Source: Euperipatoides rowelli (lineage: Eukaryota; Onychophora; Udeonychophora; Euonychophora; Peripatopsidae). From it: a stretch of DNA of 11,785 nucleotides. The notes beneath the pieces are model-generated. The model searched no databases, was not told where the DNA came from, and saw nothing but the letters and a program-made list of their open reading frames with translations. Positions 1 through 8,220 of this stretch are shown here, in pieces. The stretch lies in assembly GCA_003024985.2 (NCBI GenBank), contig PXIH01S0002182.1; one strand, given 5' to 3'. The position numbers and the translations under genes were made by a program. Each line of letters opens with the position of its first letter. Position 1 is the first letter of the stretch.

Positions 1-16
1 GTTTCTTTACAGTACA

Positions 17-32
17 TACAATTTATATCAAT
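17..32. repeat. Target-site duplication, left copy
   Basis: TACAATTTATATCAAT here matches TACAATTTAATATTAAT at 171-187 with one indel and one substitution. The two copies bracket the SINE exactly, which supports retroposition. The small differences imply an old insertion. Confidence 0.55.
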
Positions 33-170
33 ATATCAAGATGCAGAAGCAATCCCCTTTGCATACTGATTGCCATTTTCCACACTGAGGCTGCCCAGGT
101 TCAAACCTATGACCCTTTAAATGTGTTAGCTCTGGCAGCCAACTGCCTAGACCACTGAACCACCAGAGCG
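33..170 (-). mobile_element. tRNA-derived SINE, minus strand
   Basis: Read on the minus strand, this stretch begins with a tRNA-like head. A box A-like sequence TGGTTCAGTGG lies at 152-162 and a box B-like sequence GGTTTGAACCT at 97-107, the two internal RNA polymerase III promoter elements. A short unrelated body follows and ends in a TTGATATA-type repeated tail near 25-40. Near-identical sequences flank it (17-32 and 171-187), as expected of target-site duplications made when a LINE reverse transcriptase inserts a SINE transcript. The head is not a working tRNA gene, because boxes A and B are too far apart and no clean acceptor stem closes it. I do not recognise the SINE family, and the head shows no clear kinship with the second SINE in this window. 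Confidence 0.7.
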
Positions 171-187
171 TACAATTTAATATTAAT
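171..187. repeat. Target-site duplication, right copy
   Basis: This is the partner of 17-32 and lies directly next to the 5' (tRNA) end of the minus-strand SINE. Confidence 0.55.
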
Positions 188-323
188 TTCTTACATTTAA
201 TATAGAGTTCATAAATATATTACATGCAAATCCTCAACATAAACCTAAGATAAATTACACACTCAAAAAAAGTAATAAACATACAGTATATTAACAATTA
301 ACTATTGATTTTGTCATACATAC

Positions 324-383
324 CTGAATCAAAGTCCACAGCAGATATTGACATCTGCAATTTGATATATGGCATCAGCATAA
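324..383 (-). other. Possible 60-nt internal exon of a host gene
   Basis: On the minus strand this segment is preceded by a pyrimidine-rich acceptor (TGTCTTCTCTTCTAG) and followed by a consensus-like donor, CAG/GTATGT. A TTTACTAAAG branch-point-like sequence lies about 33 nt before the acceptor. The segment is 60 nt, so skipping it would keep a frame. Only one frame is open, phase 1 on both sides, reading MLMPYIKLQMSISAVDFDS. An alternative acceptor, TTGCAG, within the segment would give a shorter exon starting at an ATG. Base composition is more balanced here than in the surrounding AT-rich DNA. I do not recognise the peptide. It could also be chance, or distant 3' sequence of the neighbouring LINE, since the same frame is open for about 45 codons. 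Confidence 0.33.
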
Positions 384-898
384 CTAGAAGAGAAGACACC
401 ATGGCCAGCCGATCGGCTTTAGTAAATGGAAAGGTCTAACAAGGTAGCTTCAGTTGAACAATAAATCTGGCCAGAAATAAGGCAATTTGATGGCTATTTA
501 CAGTACATGTGGTTGAACATCAGAAAAGCTTAATAACTGTAAATTGATTTATGAAATTAATTAAAATTTCAGAAAAGTTCAGAGGAAAAATAATAAAAGA
601 TTCTCTGGAAGAGCAGATTAACATTTGTTTGCTACTGGAGAGCTGATACAACTCTATATTATTTCAATGTAGAGCTGCTGGATATTATTTTGAATGACAA
701 TACCCAACATGTTGATAGATGTTGTAAGATGAATCATAATATTTCCATGTACGATTATTATGTTTAAAATCAAATTTTATAAAAGAGCACTTAGACAAAT
801 TCATTGGAAGCTTGATTTGGTTTGATTGATTACAATAGCATCACAAATTTCTTGAGGTTTGTGTAAAGATGATGCAGGTAATAGAGAGATCAGCGAAA

Positions 899-913
899 TA
901 TTTAAGTGAACCA
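899..913. repeat. 15-bp target-site duplication, left copy
   Basis: TATTTAAGTGAACCA occurs here and again without mismatch at 970-984, on either side of the poly(A)-tailed insert. Perfect identity suggests the insertion is younger than most of the decay around it. Confidence 0.8.
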
Positions 914-969
914 TGCATGCTGAATAAATAAATTCTAGGGGCAGTTTTCTTAAAAAAAAAAAAAAGTCC
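914..969 (+). mobile_element. Tiny 5'-truncated poly(A)-tailed retroposed insert
   Basis: This 56-bp insert lies between two perfect 15-bp direct repeats inside the RT domain of the minus-strand LINE. Read on the plus strand, it has overlapping polyadenylation signals (AATAAATAAA, starting near 923) about 20 nt before a run of 14 A (952-965), then GTCC. That is the layout of an mRNA 3' end copied by a LINE reverse transcriptase and cut very short at the 5' side. Removing the insert and one repeat rejoins the LINE frame from the GSLK stretch directly into the YFAD catalytic motif. This shows independently that the LINE was the target. The GTCC after the A run is unusual. The source transcript cannot be named from so little sequence. 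Confidence 0.75.
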
Positions 970-984
970 TATTTAAGTGAACCA
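970..984. repeat. 15-bp target-site duplication, right copy
   Basis: This is the exact partner of 899-913 and follows the A14-GTCC end of the insert. Confidence 0.8.
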
Positions 985-3071
985 ACAAACTCTCTAGCTA
1001 TGTCATTCAGCAAAATGGCAAAGATAAATGACCACATCACTGTTCCTGGGGAATACCATTTGAACTAATGATTTTTTTTTACATTTGAATCGTTTCTAAG
1101 AAAGTGTTCTCTTTTATACAAAAAAAATGACATACATTTTATTGATATAGGATGAGATTTCATGTTAATGAATTTTTAGAAAAAAAATGCTGTGATCCAC
1201 ATTGTCAAAAGTCTTAGCATAGCCTAATCAGTGATTATAGTACAGGCTGTGTTATTAGTAGCTTTTAACTTTGTAGTTTGTACATATTCAGTCTATGAAA
1301 ATGGAAATATAACGTGTTACTGATTTCTCTTTTACTCCTCCAAATTGATATGAGTCTAATGGGTCAATTGTCAGATATGTTTTGTATTGTATAATTTAGC
1401 ATAACTCTTTCACAAATCTTAGCAATAGGAGTAAACTGTGATATGGGTCTAATTTAATCATTTTTTTGAGGACAATTATTTTTAGGAATAGGGACAAGAA
1501 AAGAAAGTTTCCATTCCTTCGGACTAATTCCAGAATTCAATGACAAATTGTTGAGGTGAGTAATAGGATCTGCTAAAAATAGTAAATTCCTTATAAATGA
1601 AGGAGGGATATGAAGTGAAGAAGGTGATCCATAAACATTTAGATAATGAAGTAAACACTCATACATTTGCACTTGTGGGATAGTACAGTTATTGTGATCA
1701 ATCTGTAATGTTTAAGGATATTAAGAATCATGTATAGTGGCGAGTCTTCAAAAAAGGATAAGATCATGTCTTCATTTCATTAGTAGATTTATTAGGAAAA
1801 TTAATTTTTTGATTATGTTTATAAATACCAAATAATTTTTTAATCTTCTGGTAAAATTCTCTTGATGAAGAATTGTTATATTTATTCATGTTATTTAAAT
1901 AATCTTTTTTAGATGTATTAATAGATTTAATTGCATTATTAATAGCTTCATTCCTGATTTTATTATTTTACTACAGGGTAAGTTCATTTCTGTTATTAAA
2001 TTTAAAATTCTTTGGTTAATCCATGGTGGGTTATTGGGGTGTTATATTATGGGTTTTACAGGGAAACATATTGTATAGTTGTAACAAAAAAATCATGAAA
2101 CAAAGAAGCTGCATATTGAGTATCCTTTATCTCTTGCCATATGGACCAATCAAAATATAACTAAACTGTATCTATTGATTTATAAGATGAAGCATCCCTT
2201 TTTCAAACTTCTTTATAAATTTTATTATTTTTTGGAATGTAAGTTTGGTTTGGTTTAATAAAAATGATAATATGGTCGGAATCAGCTATTGGTGGTAAGT
2301 AAAATACAGTGTTAGAAAAATTAACATTTGTAAAACCCTTGTCAATAATATTATTTCCTCTAGTCGGCTTANTAATAATTTGTTTAAAATTATTGAATTT
2401 AAGGAGTATTGCGTATTAGCCTGGTTGAAATCACCCATAACATAAATGCTAGCTTTTTAATTTATCGACAATAGTCAATCTACTTCTTCTGCAATGTAAT
2501 CTGTGATTTCATTTACTCTTTTGTCAGAAGGAGGGTATGTAAACTGTAATTATTGCTATCCATGGATTTTCACAGGGAGATAATTTATATAAAAATCACA
2601 GTAATTGCTTCAATCATGTTGTTTTTAGGTAATTGATAACTATGTAGAGATATGTGTTTTTTTTAATATATTGATATACCACCTTCATGATCTTTATCTT
2701 CCCTATAACATACATATGTATGGTATTATAATTAGTAATATTATAGGCTTATACATGTTCATCACTTATCCATGTTTCAATAAATATTGCTGTATCAGGG
2801 TAGGAGGAAATATAGTTGCTTCAATCTGATCAAATTTACTTTTAAAGTAGCTAATATTTGACATTAAAATTGCAGGATATAAGAAATGATTTTTCGTTGT
2901 TTCACACATTATTATTCTTGTCTATTCCTCTATTATTTACTTTTTGTGTTTTTTTAATAAAGGATTTGATAAAATTTTCTGAATGGAATATATATGGGAG
3001 TCTTTATAATCATCATCATGTAATTTCTATAATACGGTATATACACGAAGCCTGGGAATATGTATCAGAAT

Positions 3072-3974
3072 TTATATATGTAGAGTGTCACTGTTCTCTT
3101 CAATGGATAAATTTGTGACCTCTCTAAAATTAGTCAAATCAATACTTCTATGATTCCCTATGTTACTATAGTTGAAGGTTTTAAAATTATTTCCACAAAA
3201 TGATTTATGTTTTATACTTTTATCAACAATTTTTTAATTCAGTTTTTCTATAAAAGGCTTAACAATAATTCCTACTGGCCACATAATATCATGCAATGAG
3301 CAAATGATTTGTTTATTTTAATATCAAATGAAGCATATCTTTTAGTAAAAGTGGCTAATTTTCTTATAATTGTATATTTAGGTATAACCATATATTTCTT
3401 TAAAGGTTTATTTAAGTCCTCTGCACAAGTCATGGGATCAAATCAACTAATAAAAATTTCTCTAAACACAGTTTGTTAATATTGTGAAGAGGTGTATTAT
3501 ACATTATTTTCCTATCCATATTGTTGATAATATTTTCTTCTTTATTATAATATCTATTTTGGCTCATGTCAGCATGGAATTCATTCCCTACATTAATTGC
3601 AGGATTATTTAATTGAAAGTTTAAAAATGAGGCGGGTTTTTTTTTTNTATTAAGACTTAGAGTAGAATCCTCATTATGTAGATCTGAATCAACTTTCCTA
3701 TCTAAAACTATTTGCTTCACAGGTTTTATTTTTCTACAACATATTTTACTTCTTCTCCGGTCAAATGTGGGATCATTTTGACTTGGTGATTAGTTATGTG
3801 TTTGTTTTTATGTAAATTGATCAATTGATTTTTATTGATATGTGTTTTTTTTTTAAATGTATATCCTGACTTGGGGATTTTTGAAGAACACCCTTCTAGG
3901 GTGAATATTATTTACTGCCATTTATAAACTGTAAACTGATAATTTATATCTTGCTTAATAGTAGGAGCGGCCAT
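3072..3974 (-). pseudogene. LINE ORF1 (gag-like) remnant
   Basis: A minus-strand ATG at 3974 opens MAAPTIKQDINYQFTVYKWQ and hits a stop near 3915; reading then continues in other frames. The longest open piece (3430-3720) is rich in Asn, Lys and Asp. Beyond a frame change, about 3425-3300 reads a basic stretch including IIRKLATFTKRYASFD. After a second change, about 3299-3072 contains HDIMWPVGIIVKPF, which resembles the WPxGVxVR-type ending of ORF1 proteins in CR1/L2-like LINEs. The frame ends at a TAA (3072-3074) about 190 bp before recognisable endonuclease sequence. ORF1 proteins of this kind bind element RNA. No zinc knuckle is visible. An in-run N (3647) beside a T10 tract makes the frame near there uncertain. 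Confidence 0.55.
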
Positions 3975-4120
3975 TCTTCAAAAACTGGTCTAAAAATGAT
4001 TTTAGACTAACTTACCAGCTACCTATCAACAACAACCAAATATCTATAGCTCAAATCCTATAAAGTTAAAAAATGCCTGTTGTCACTCTTCTAGGCTGAA
4101 TCTTCATCCGCCATCTTGGA
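3880..4120 (-). repeat. Two related ATGGC...CCTAGAAG segments about 195 bp apart
   Basis: On the minus strand, ATGGCGG..., then ATTCAGCCTAGAAGAGTG (from 4114) resembles ATGGCAG..., then ATTCACCCTAGAAGGGTG (from 3921), with the ATG the same distance ahead apart from one indel. This looks like a partial tandem duplication at the 5' end of the LINE, comparable to the promoter monomers of some LINEs, or like two nested 5' ends. Only about 35 bp of each copy aligns by eye. Confidence 0.4.
4108..4119 (-). promoter_or_regulatory. YY1-like motif at the 5' end of the minus-strand LINE
   Basis: The minus strand reads CCAAGATGGCGG, which matches the core of YY1 binding sites. Such a site is known near the transcription start of mammalian L1, where it positions initiation. 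Here it lies just upstream of the LINE ORF1 remnant, which would fit an internal promoter marking the true 5' end of the element. The same bases also form a good start context around an ATG at 4114, but that frame stops after seven codons. The role is inferred from motif and position only. Confidence 0.4.
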
Positions 4121-4130
4121 TTAAATATGG

Positions 4131-4699
4131 TGCCAGAATATTGTTTTTTTTTTCAACATATTGCAGTCCCCCTTTGTCCAATTTCAGATTTTTTTATCTG
4201 AAAGCTTTTAGTTTATACTATTTTTATTGCTTATCATTTTTATATAATTAATTTAATAGAAAATCAGGATTAATTGTTTTTGTAGTCAAATTTTGACTGT
4301 ATACCTATCTCTCCATAGGAACATCTGAGTGTAAATATTTTATGTTTATTAAACTCATCTTTAAATGCATAAATTTATAACATTTTTTCACAAAACTTAA
4401 TCGTTTTTACCCTAAATAAGAGTCAAAGTTAGTAATGTCTATTTCTACACAGTAAGGAATTTGCAAAAAATATGTTTATGTTAATACAATCATATTCTAA
4501 TTTATTGTCTTGGGTACCAAAACATTTAAATACCGGTATATTTTTTATGTTGATTATTTGTTATCTAAAACATTTTATTCTATGTCTATGACTTTTATAT
4601 CTAATAATAAAATGATAGTGGTTTATTTTGAGAATACTAAATGTTAATCGCAGAAAAGAAAAATATAATATTTAAAAATGAGTCTTAGGTATACAGAGC
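4131..4699. other. AT-rich stretch with no recognisable gene
   Basis: I see no open frame, LINE motif or RNA gene here. It holds T-runs, a small inverted repeat TTTCAGAT/ATCTGAAA around a T6 loop (4182-4203) and scattered AT-rich tracts. It separates the 5' end of the minus-strand LINE from the stop codon of the decayed gene to its right. It could include 3' untranslated sequence of that gene copy. Confidence 0.5.
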
Positions 4700-4992
4700 T
4701 TAATTTTCTTCATCTGAGTCTGTGTTTTCAACAAAATATTGGTTGAAACATTTGTGTTCATACATACCATGCTAAATATCCAAACAATAATAAGGCCTTG
4801 TGCAACACATTCTCATTGATTGACACTGTGTCCGTTTTTGCAGTTATATGAAACAATTCAATATTTTGAAGAGATATTGGAGACATGGGTACCAAAAGGT
4901 CATTTTTAAACATCCACCTACTCTTTGTTGGCTCTAGTAAAAAAAGAACAGGTATATGGGAATTTTTTCAAACCATAGTCTGAAAGTGTGCT

Positions 4993-5021
4993 CTTCCTAC
5001 AACATTTTTTGTTGTAGGAAG
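4993..5021. repeat. Perfect 11-bp inverted repeat (hairpin)
   Basis: CTTCCTACAAC (4993-5003) and GTTGTAGGAAG (5011-5021) are exact reverse complements around a 7-nt T-rich loop. It lies within the C-terminal part of the decayed gene on the minus strand, where coding similarity is poor. It may be a snap-back duplication that arose during decay. No terminator or RNA function is implied. Confidence 0.6.
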
Positions 5022-6432
5022 TTTGTCCAGATTCTTCATTAATTGAAAGAGTTTGGTTCAGAACTCATTAATTGTTAGGCATTTCTACATCTTGAACTTT
5101 TTGCTGTACAATGCATGATGTAAGCATCCTACTTTTGCCATTGAAAGTTCTTGAATTTGTATATTTCTGCCAGGTCTTTAAGCAGTGCATTGTATTGAAG
5201 AAAGACTGTCCATGAGAACTTTTTTGTGATTCCGAAAAAAATGCTTGTAGAATAACACCCAGTCAAAGAATGAAAGGCAATTATGTTTTCACGAACACCT
5301 TTATCCAATGAGTGAACAAGTTCTTGCAATGCTATTGTTTTTGGTTGAGCATTATTACCCTGGAAATCCACATAGATGGTGTTGTTTATCATGAAAGTGC
5401 ACCATTAACAGTAAGACATCAGTATCTCTGGAGAATATAATAAGATGCAGAAAACCATTTTGTTCACAATTGACTGAATGTAAAATGAACCTAGTACCAG
5501 CTTCTTGCATTGACTCTAGTTGCATTATGTCTCATGAGGAATTTAAAAATGCTCACTTAAGTGTTAAAATCCTCCACTTGTGACCACTTCAAAATCACAT
5601 TTTGACTCAGTGCTAGGCTGCACAATTCTATTTGATAGAAAGTTTGCTAAAGCTTGTCGTTATCTTAAGCTAAGCATCCTTTCCAGCACTGTGGCAGTGG
5701 CATTTTTTCACTCATATTTTGTTGTATTATAGATTTTACATTATCTTTCCTCTGGAACCTAGCACCATACTATATTGATTTCTTTCTGTATTGGTCAATT
5801 AGACTATCACCACATTTAAGACATTTATACTTTGCATACGAGAAACAACATTTGACAAAGATGTCACTGAGGTCACCAAACATTGTTGCTTCTTTAGGTT
5901 TTCCAATGGTTTGAACAAGTTCTTGACTATCACTTATGACTGCAGTTTTCTTATCTTCAATCATTCCAAAACTTTCATGGAAAATGACCTTTACTTAAAG
6001 AGTATTTGCAAGAGAGGATTTCACTGGTTTCCACATTTTTCCATTGTGGCTAAACAAAGGAGGATGATACCTCATTTCATGGTCAAGAACACTATTCAAA
6101 TCTACCTCCCTTCCACTTTTAGTTACACTAAAAAATCTCCTTAATATTTCCTGAGGGTCAACAAATATTTCTTTTTCATCTTTACCTTTCTTTTCTTTGA
6201 TTGGGTATAAGTTCTTGAGGGTAAGGGAATTATTTTTTCAAAGGAGAGTAAAAACTTTTTGTATAGATACAAATCATTTTTGAATAAACTGCTTTGTTAA
6301 AGTTTTTCCCAAAATTTCAGCAGCAATTAGATCTTGGTTTATTTCATCAGTTGCCATCTCTCCAGTAAAAATATTGACAATGTTTTGTCGACTAATTTTA
6401 AGGATATTTAACCTTAATATCTCATTTTTTAG

Positions 6433-6449
6433 TTTTTTTTTTTTTTTTT
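6433..6449. repeat. T17 homopolymer tract
   Basis: Seventeen T in a row on the plus strand read as an A17 lysine run in the decayed minus-strand gene. Recognisable frames differ on its two sides (PLDKEE before it, GEMATDEI after it), so slippage here probably caused one of the frameshifts. An assembly length error is equally possible. Confidence 0.7.
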
Positions 6450-6940
6450 ATAATTTCTTCTTCATTCTTCTTTGTCCAGTGGAATGATGTATGTTATGGG
6501 AAAAAAATAATGTTCAGGCAAAGTGACTCTATTGTTAAATGTAAGGCACCATCTATCGTGAGCTGAATTTATTAGAATAATTTCAACATGGCACATGTAA
6601 TTTTATAAAGACGATTCACGTGTTCCAAAGCCTGATCTGGAGAAATGCTATTTGAGGTCTAATTGTTTCTCTTGCCTACAAAATTTCCAGACGTAATCAT
6701 AGTTTGGGTTTGCTGTTTCATGTCAAAAAGTTATACTGTCCCCCAACTAGCAGAGTTTGTGTGGTCATATAGGTTTTCATTTTCTTGGTCATATGGATGA
6801 CAAATATTCTTCAGTTTTTCCATTGCATCTAGACGTATGTCCAAGATATAAAAATACTACTTGTGTTGATTTCTTCATCAATCTGCTTTGTAGCCATATG
6901 GAAATTACTCAAAAATCCACCCTTATCTTGTGTCCACTGC

Positions 6941-6966
6941 AGATCTATCTATTCCTAGATAGATCT
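6941..6966. repeat. Perfect 11-bp inverted repeat with 4-nt loop
   Basis: AGATCTATCTA (6941-6951) and TAGATAGATCT (6956-6966) are exact reverse complements around TTCC. The site lies just left of the start of the plus-strand LINE, near the edge of recognisable similarity to the minus-strand gene copy. It might be a remnant of an element end or a chance palindrome in AT-rich DNA. I find no matching partner that would make it a terminal repeat. Confidence 0.55.
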
Positions 6967-7010
6967 TCCATAGTGCTTCTATCTTAATGGCCTGAAGAAA
7001 TCTATTATAA

Positions 7011-8220
7011 TGTTTCCCTTCAAGGCATGCAAATGCTGTGATTGCACCAAATGCTCCACTTTCTATCCAAATATCAGCAAGGACAGAGTTGGAGAATGTA
7101 TCTCACCAAATAAATGGGTTTAGTCTATATTTTCTACCACAGCAGAATGAAAATATGATCACTAAAATAATGATTGATAAAAATCTGTTTGCTACTTTAA
7201 GAGAGTTTCTTCTCCCCCCTTTCTGGATCAGTGGGGGTTCAATAGATCTTATATCCACTGGAAATTTAAATAAAACAAATGGTAAACCTTGTGCCACTGG
7301 TCAAACCATTATTCATTTTAATTTGAAAAATGATATAACAATCATGGATATTCCATATTTTATAAAAATTAAATATCTATATATTTACCTTCATATTGCA
7401 GCCAGACCAAGGATTTGCTTTCATTGTGAAAGCAATGAACATCTCATTTATGAAAGTCCTATGAAGTTTTGTTCACATTGTAAAGGACTAAGAACCATTC
7501 AACACATATGCAGAGAATCTTATGCTTCAAAAATTACTTGATGACATAAAGACTGGTCTCTTCTCCACAAAATTAAGGAGGATGCCAACTTATTAAAATT
7601 TGCAAATAGTTTTTCTATTAGCAACCCAACTTCAAATTATAATGATGAGCAAAATCACAGGATATAATAAAAGACAAACAGAAAAAGCTATTCCTTTTAA
7701 CTAGGACTGTCTGAATCCTTCAACACCCCTGGTGCAATCTCCACCTAAAAATGATATGGTCAGTAATGGTGTTATTAACGAAGACAGGGAAATAAACTTC
7801 ACTACATCAGTCTCAGAAGTTGAGCCGTCTGGAGCTTCTCATGAAATGAATATAGAAAAACTCAACTGAAGAATCTTCTTTAATTGTTAAAAGAAGAGAG
7901 AGATTAAAGATTAGTACCCCAAAACAAGGTCAGAAATCAACGCCAAACCCCCTAGAATAAAACATACCAAAAAAAGCCTGTCGTGATATCCCAAGAAACA
8001 GTAAGGACTTATCTATTGAGAAACTTGCCCACCTTGGAAAAATGGTCAAGAAAACAAAGACACATGCTCAAATTTGGAGTTCGACGATTCATCTAGCTCA
8101 GTAGTAGATGATGTATCTTCGATGGATGAAGGAAGAGGTGAGAACACTTCAGTACCTAATCATGACAAACCTTGCAACACATTACCTCCTGTTCGTATCC
8201 CTAAATATTTAAGGATTTAA
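7011..8220 (+). pseudogene. LINE ORF1 remnant with two damaged zinc knuckles
   Basis: ORF1 proteins of this class bind the element RNA and form the retrotransposition particle. The main open piece runs from about 7011 (the annotatable part starts at a GTG, 7038, so no start codon is assigned) to a stop at 7539-7541. It ends in two CCHC-type knuckles at 7416-7511. The first reads C-x2-C-x4-H-x4-S, so the last cysteine is lost. The second reads C-x2-C-x4-T-x4-C, so the histidine is lost. Past a double TGA the same frame continues (KDWSLLHKIKED). A Ser/Pro/Glu-rich piece follows at about 7708-7869, then a Lys/Arg-rich piece including IVKRRERLKISTP (7860 on), and an acidic tail (about 8070-8200) that ends PVRIPKYLRI and TAA at 8218-8220. 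At least three frame changes and several stops are present. Confidence 0.7.

Larger units (their letters stand above)
600..3035 (-). pseudogene. LINE ORF2 remnant: endonuclease plus reverse transcriptase
   Basis: An intact version would nick chromosomal DNA and copy the element RNA at the nick. Endonuclease signatures on the minus strand are an N-terminal ETW-like stretch near 2750-2780, GDFN (2424-2435), PTRGNNIIDK (2338-2367) and the catalytic SDH (2272-2283). A linker keeps the NNPPWINQR motif typical of this group near 2000-2040. The RT part starts with the fragment at 1454-1672, which contains GISPKEWK and VPIPK. It continues with RPIS (1439-1450), motif A as AKTFDNVDH (1192-1218), motif B remnants near 1030-1065 and motif C as YFAD (889-900), where the second catalytic aspartate reads as leucine. 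LGIVIQ near 700 matches the region after motif C. Many stops and several frame changes make it non-functional. The exact start of ORF2 is uncertain. Confidence 0.82.
600..4130 (-). mobile_element. Degraded LINE of CR1/L2/Jockey type, minus strand
   Basis: The minus strand reads, in order, a possible 5' promoter segment (about 4130-3980), an ORF1 remnant (3974-3072) and an ORF2 remnant with an apurinic-type endonuclease (about 2880-2200) followed by reverse transcriptase (about 1650-600). This order is the hallmark of non-LTR retrotransposons. The motif wording (PTRGNNIIDK, SDH, RPIS, KTFDNVDH, YFAD) is closest to the CR1/L2/Jockey group, but the clade cannot be fixed by eye. Stops and frame changes occur throughout, so the copy is dead. 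Its near-full length is notable, since most CR1-type copies are heavily 5'-truncated. The 3' boundary is unclear: recognisable homology fades near 600, and the sequence from 384 to 600 has no assigned content. Confidence 0.8.
4700..7000 (-). pseudogene. Decayed copy of the HALTGCDTTS-motif / CXC-tail protein family
   Basis: Minus-strand reading pieces follow the order I know from a large multicopy animal family, usually annotated as uncharacterised or as Tesmin/TSO1-like CXC proteins. Order seen: GNFVGKRNN and SPDQALEHVNR (about 6590-6700), HDRWCLTF (about 6550-6575), GEMATDEINQDLIAAEILGK (about 6305-6366), KMWKPVKSSL (about 6010-6050), MFGDLSDIF (about 5853-5880), DQYRKKSI (5770-5795), VVTSGGF (near 5560-5585), QEAGTRFILH (about 5478-5507), SRDTDVLLL (5406-5432) and FHSLTGCYSTSIFFG (about 5225-5275). 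A weak cysteine-rich remnant (about 4750-4830) and an acidic tail TDSDEEN ending at TAA (4700-4702) follow. The paired acidic motifs suggest to me a PIN/FEN-like nuclease fold, but that is inference. Several frame changes, in-frame stops, an A17 run and loss of an acidic residue (EADTR to EAGTR) make it non-functional. The N-terminal part is lost or unreadable near the plus-strand LINE. Confidence 0.75.

Noticed and set aside
95-170. A functional tRNA gene on the minus strand
   Set aside because: Box A and box B resemble tRNA, but their spacing is too wide, no proper acceptor stem forms, and the unit has a SINE body, tail and flanking duplications.
2858-3118. Plus-strand 86-aa open frame
   Set aside because: It is antisense to the junction of ORF1 and the endonuclease in the minus-strand LINE and has no recognisable motif.
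4182-4203. Hairpin with T-run as a bacterial-type terminator
   Set aside because: The context is a eukaryotic repeat-rich sequence with no bacterial genes; the stem is AT-rich and short.
4505-4900. Repeated GGGTACCAAAA (near 4512 and 4886) as a transposon end
   Set aside because: The match is about 11 bp in direct orientation, with no wider similarity and no matching boundary signals.
5911-6144. Plus-strand 77-aa open frame
   Set aside because: The minus strand over the same bases carries the family pieces (KMWKPVKSSL and neighbours); the plus frame is a shadow.
6757-6987. Plus-strand 76-aa open frame
   Set aside because: No motif or plausible start context; it overlaps the weak N-terminal part of the minus-strand gene remnant.
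7103-7297. Minus-strand 64-aa open frame
   Set aside because: It is antisense to the zinc-knuckle ORF1 of the plus-strand LINE.
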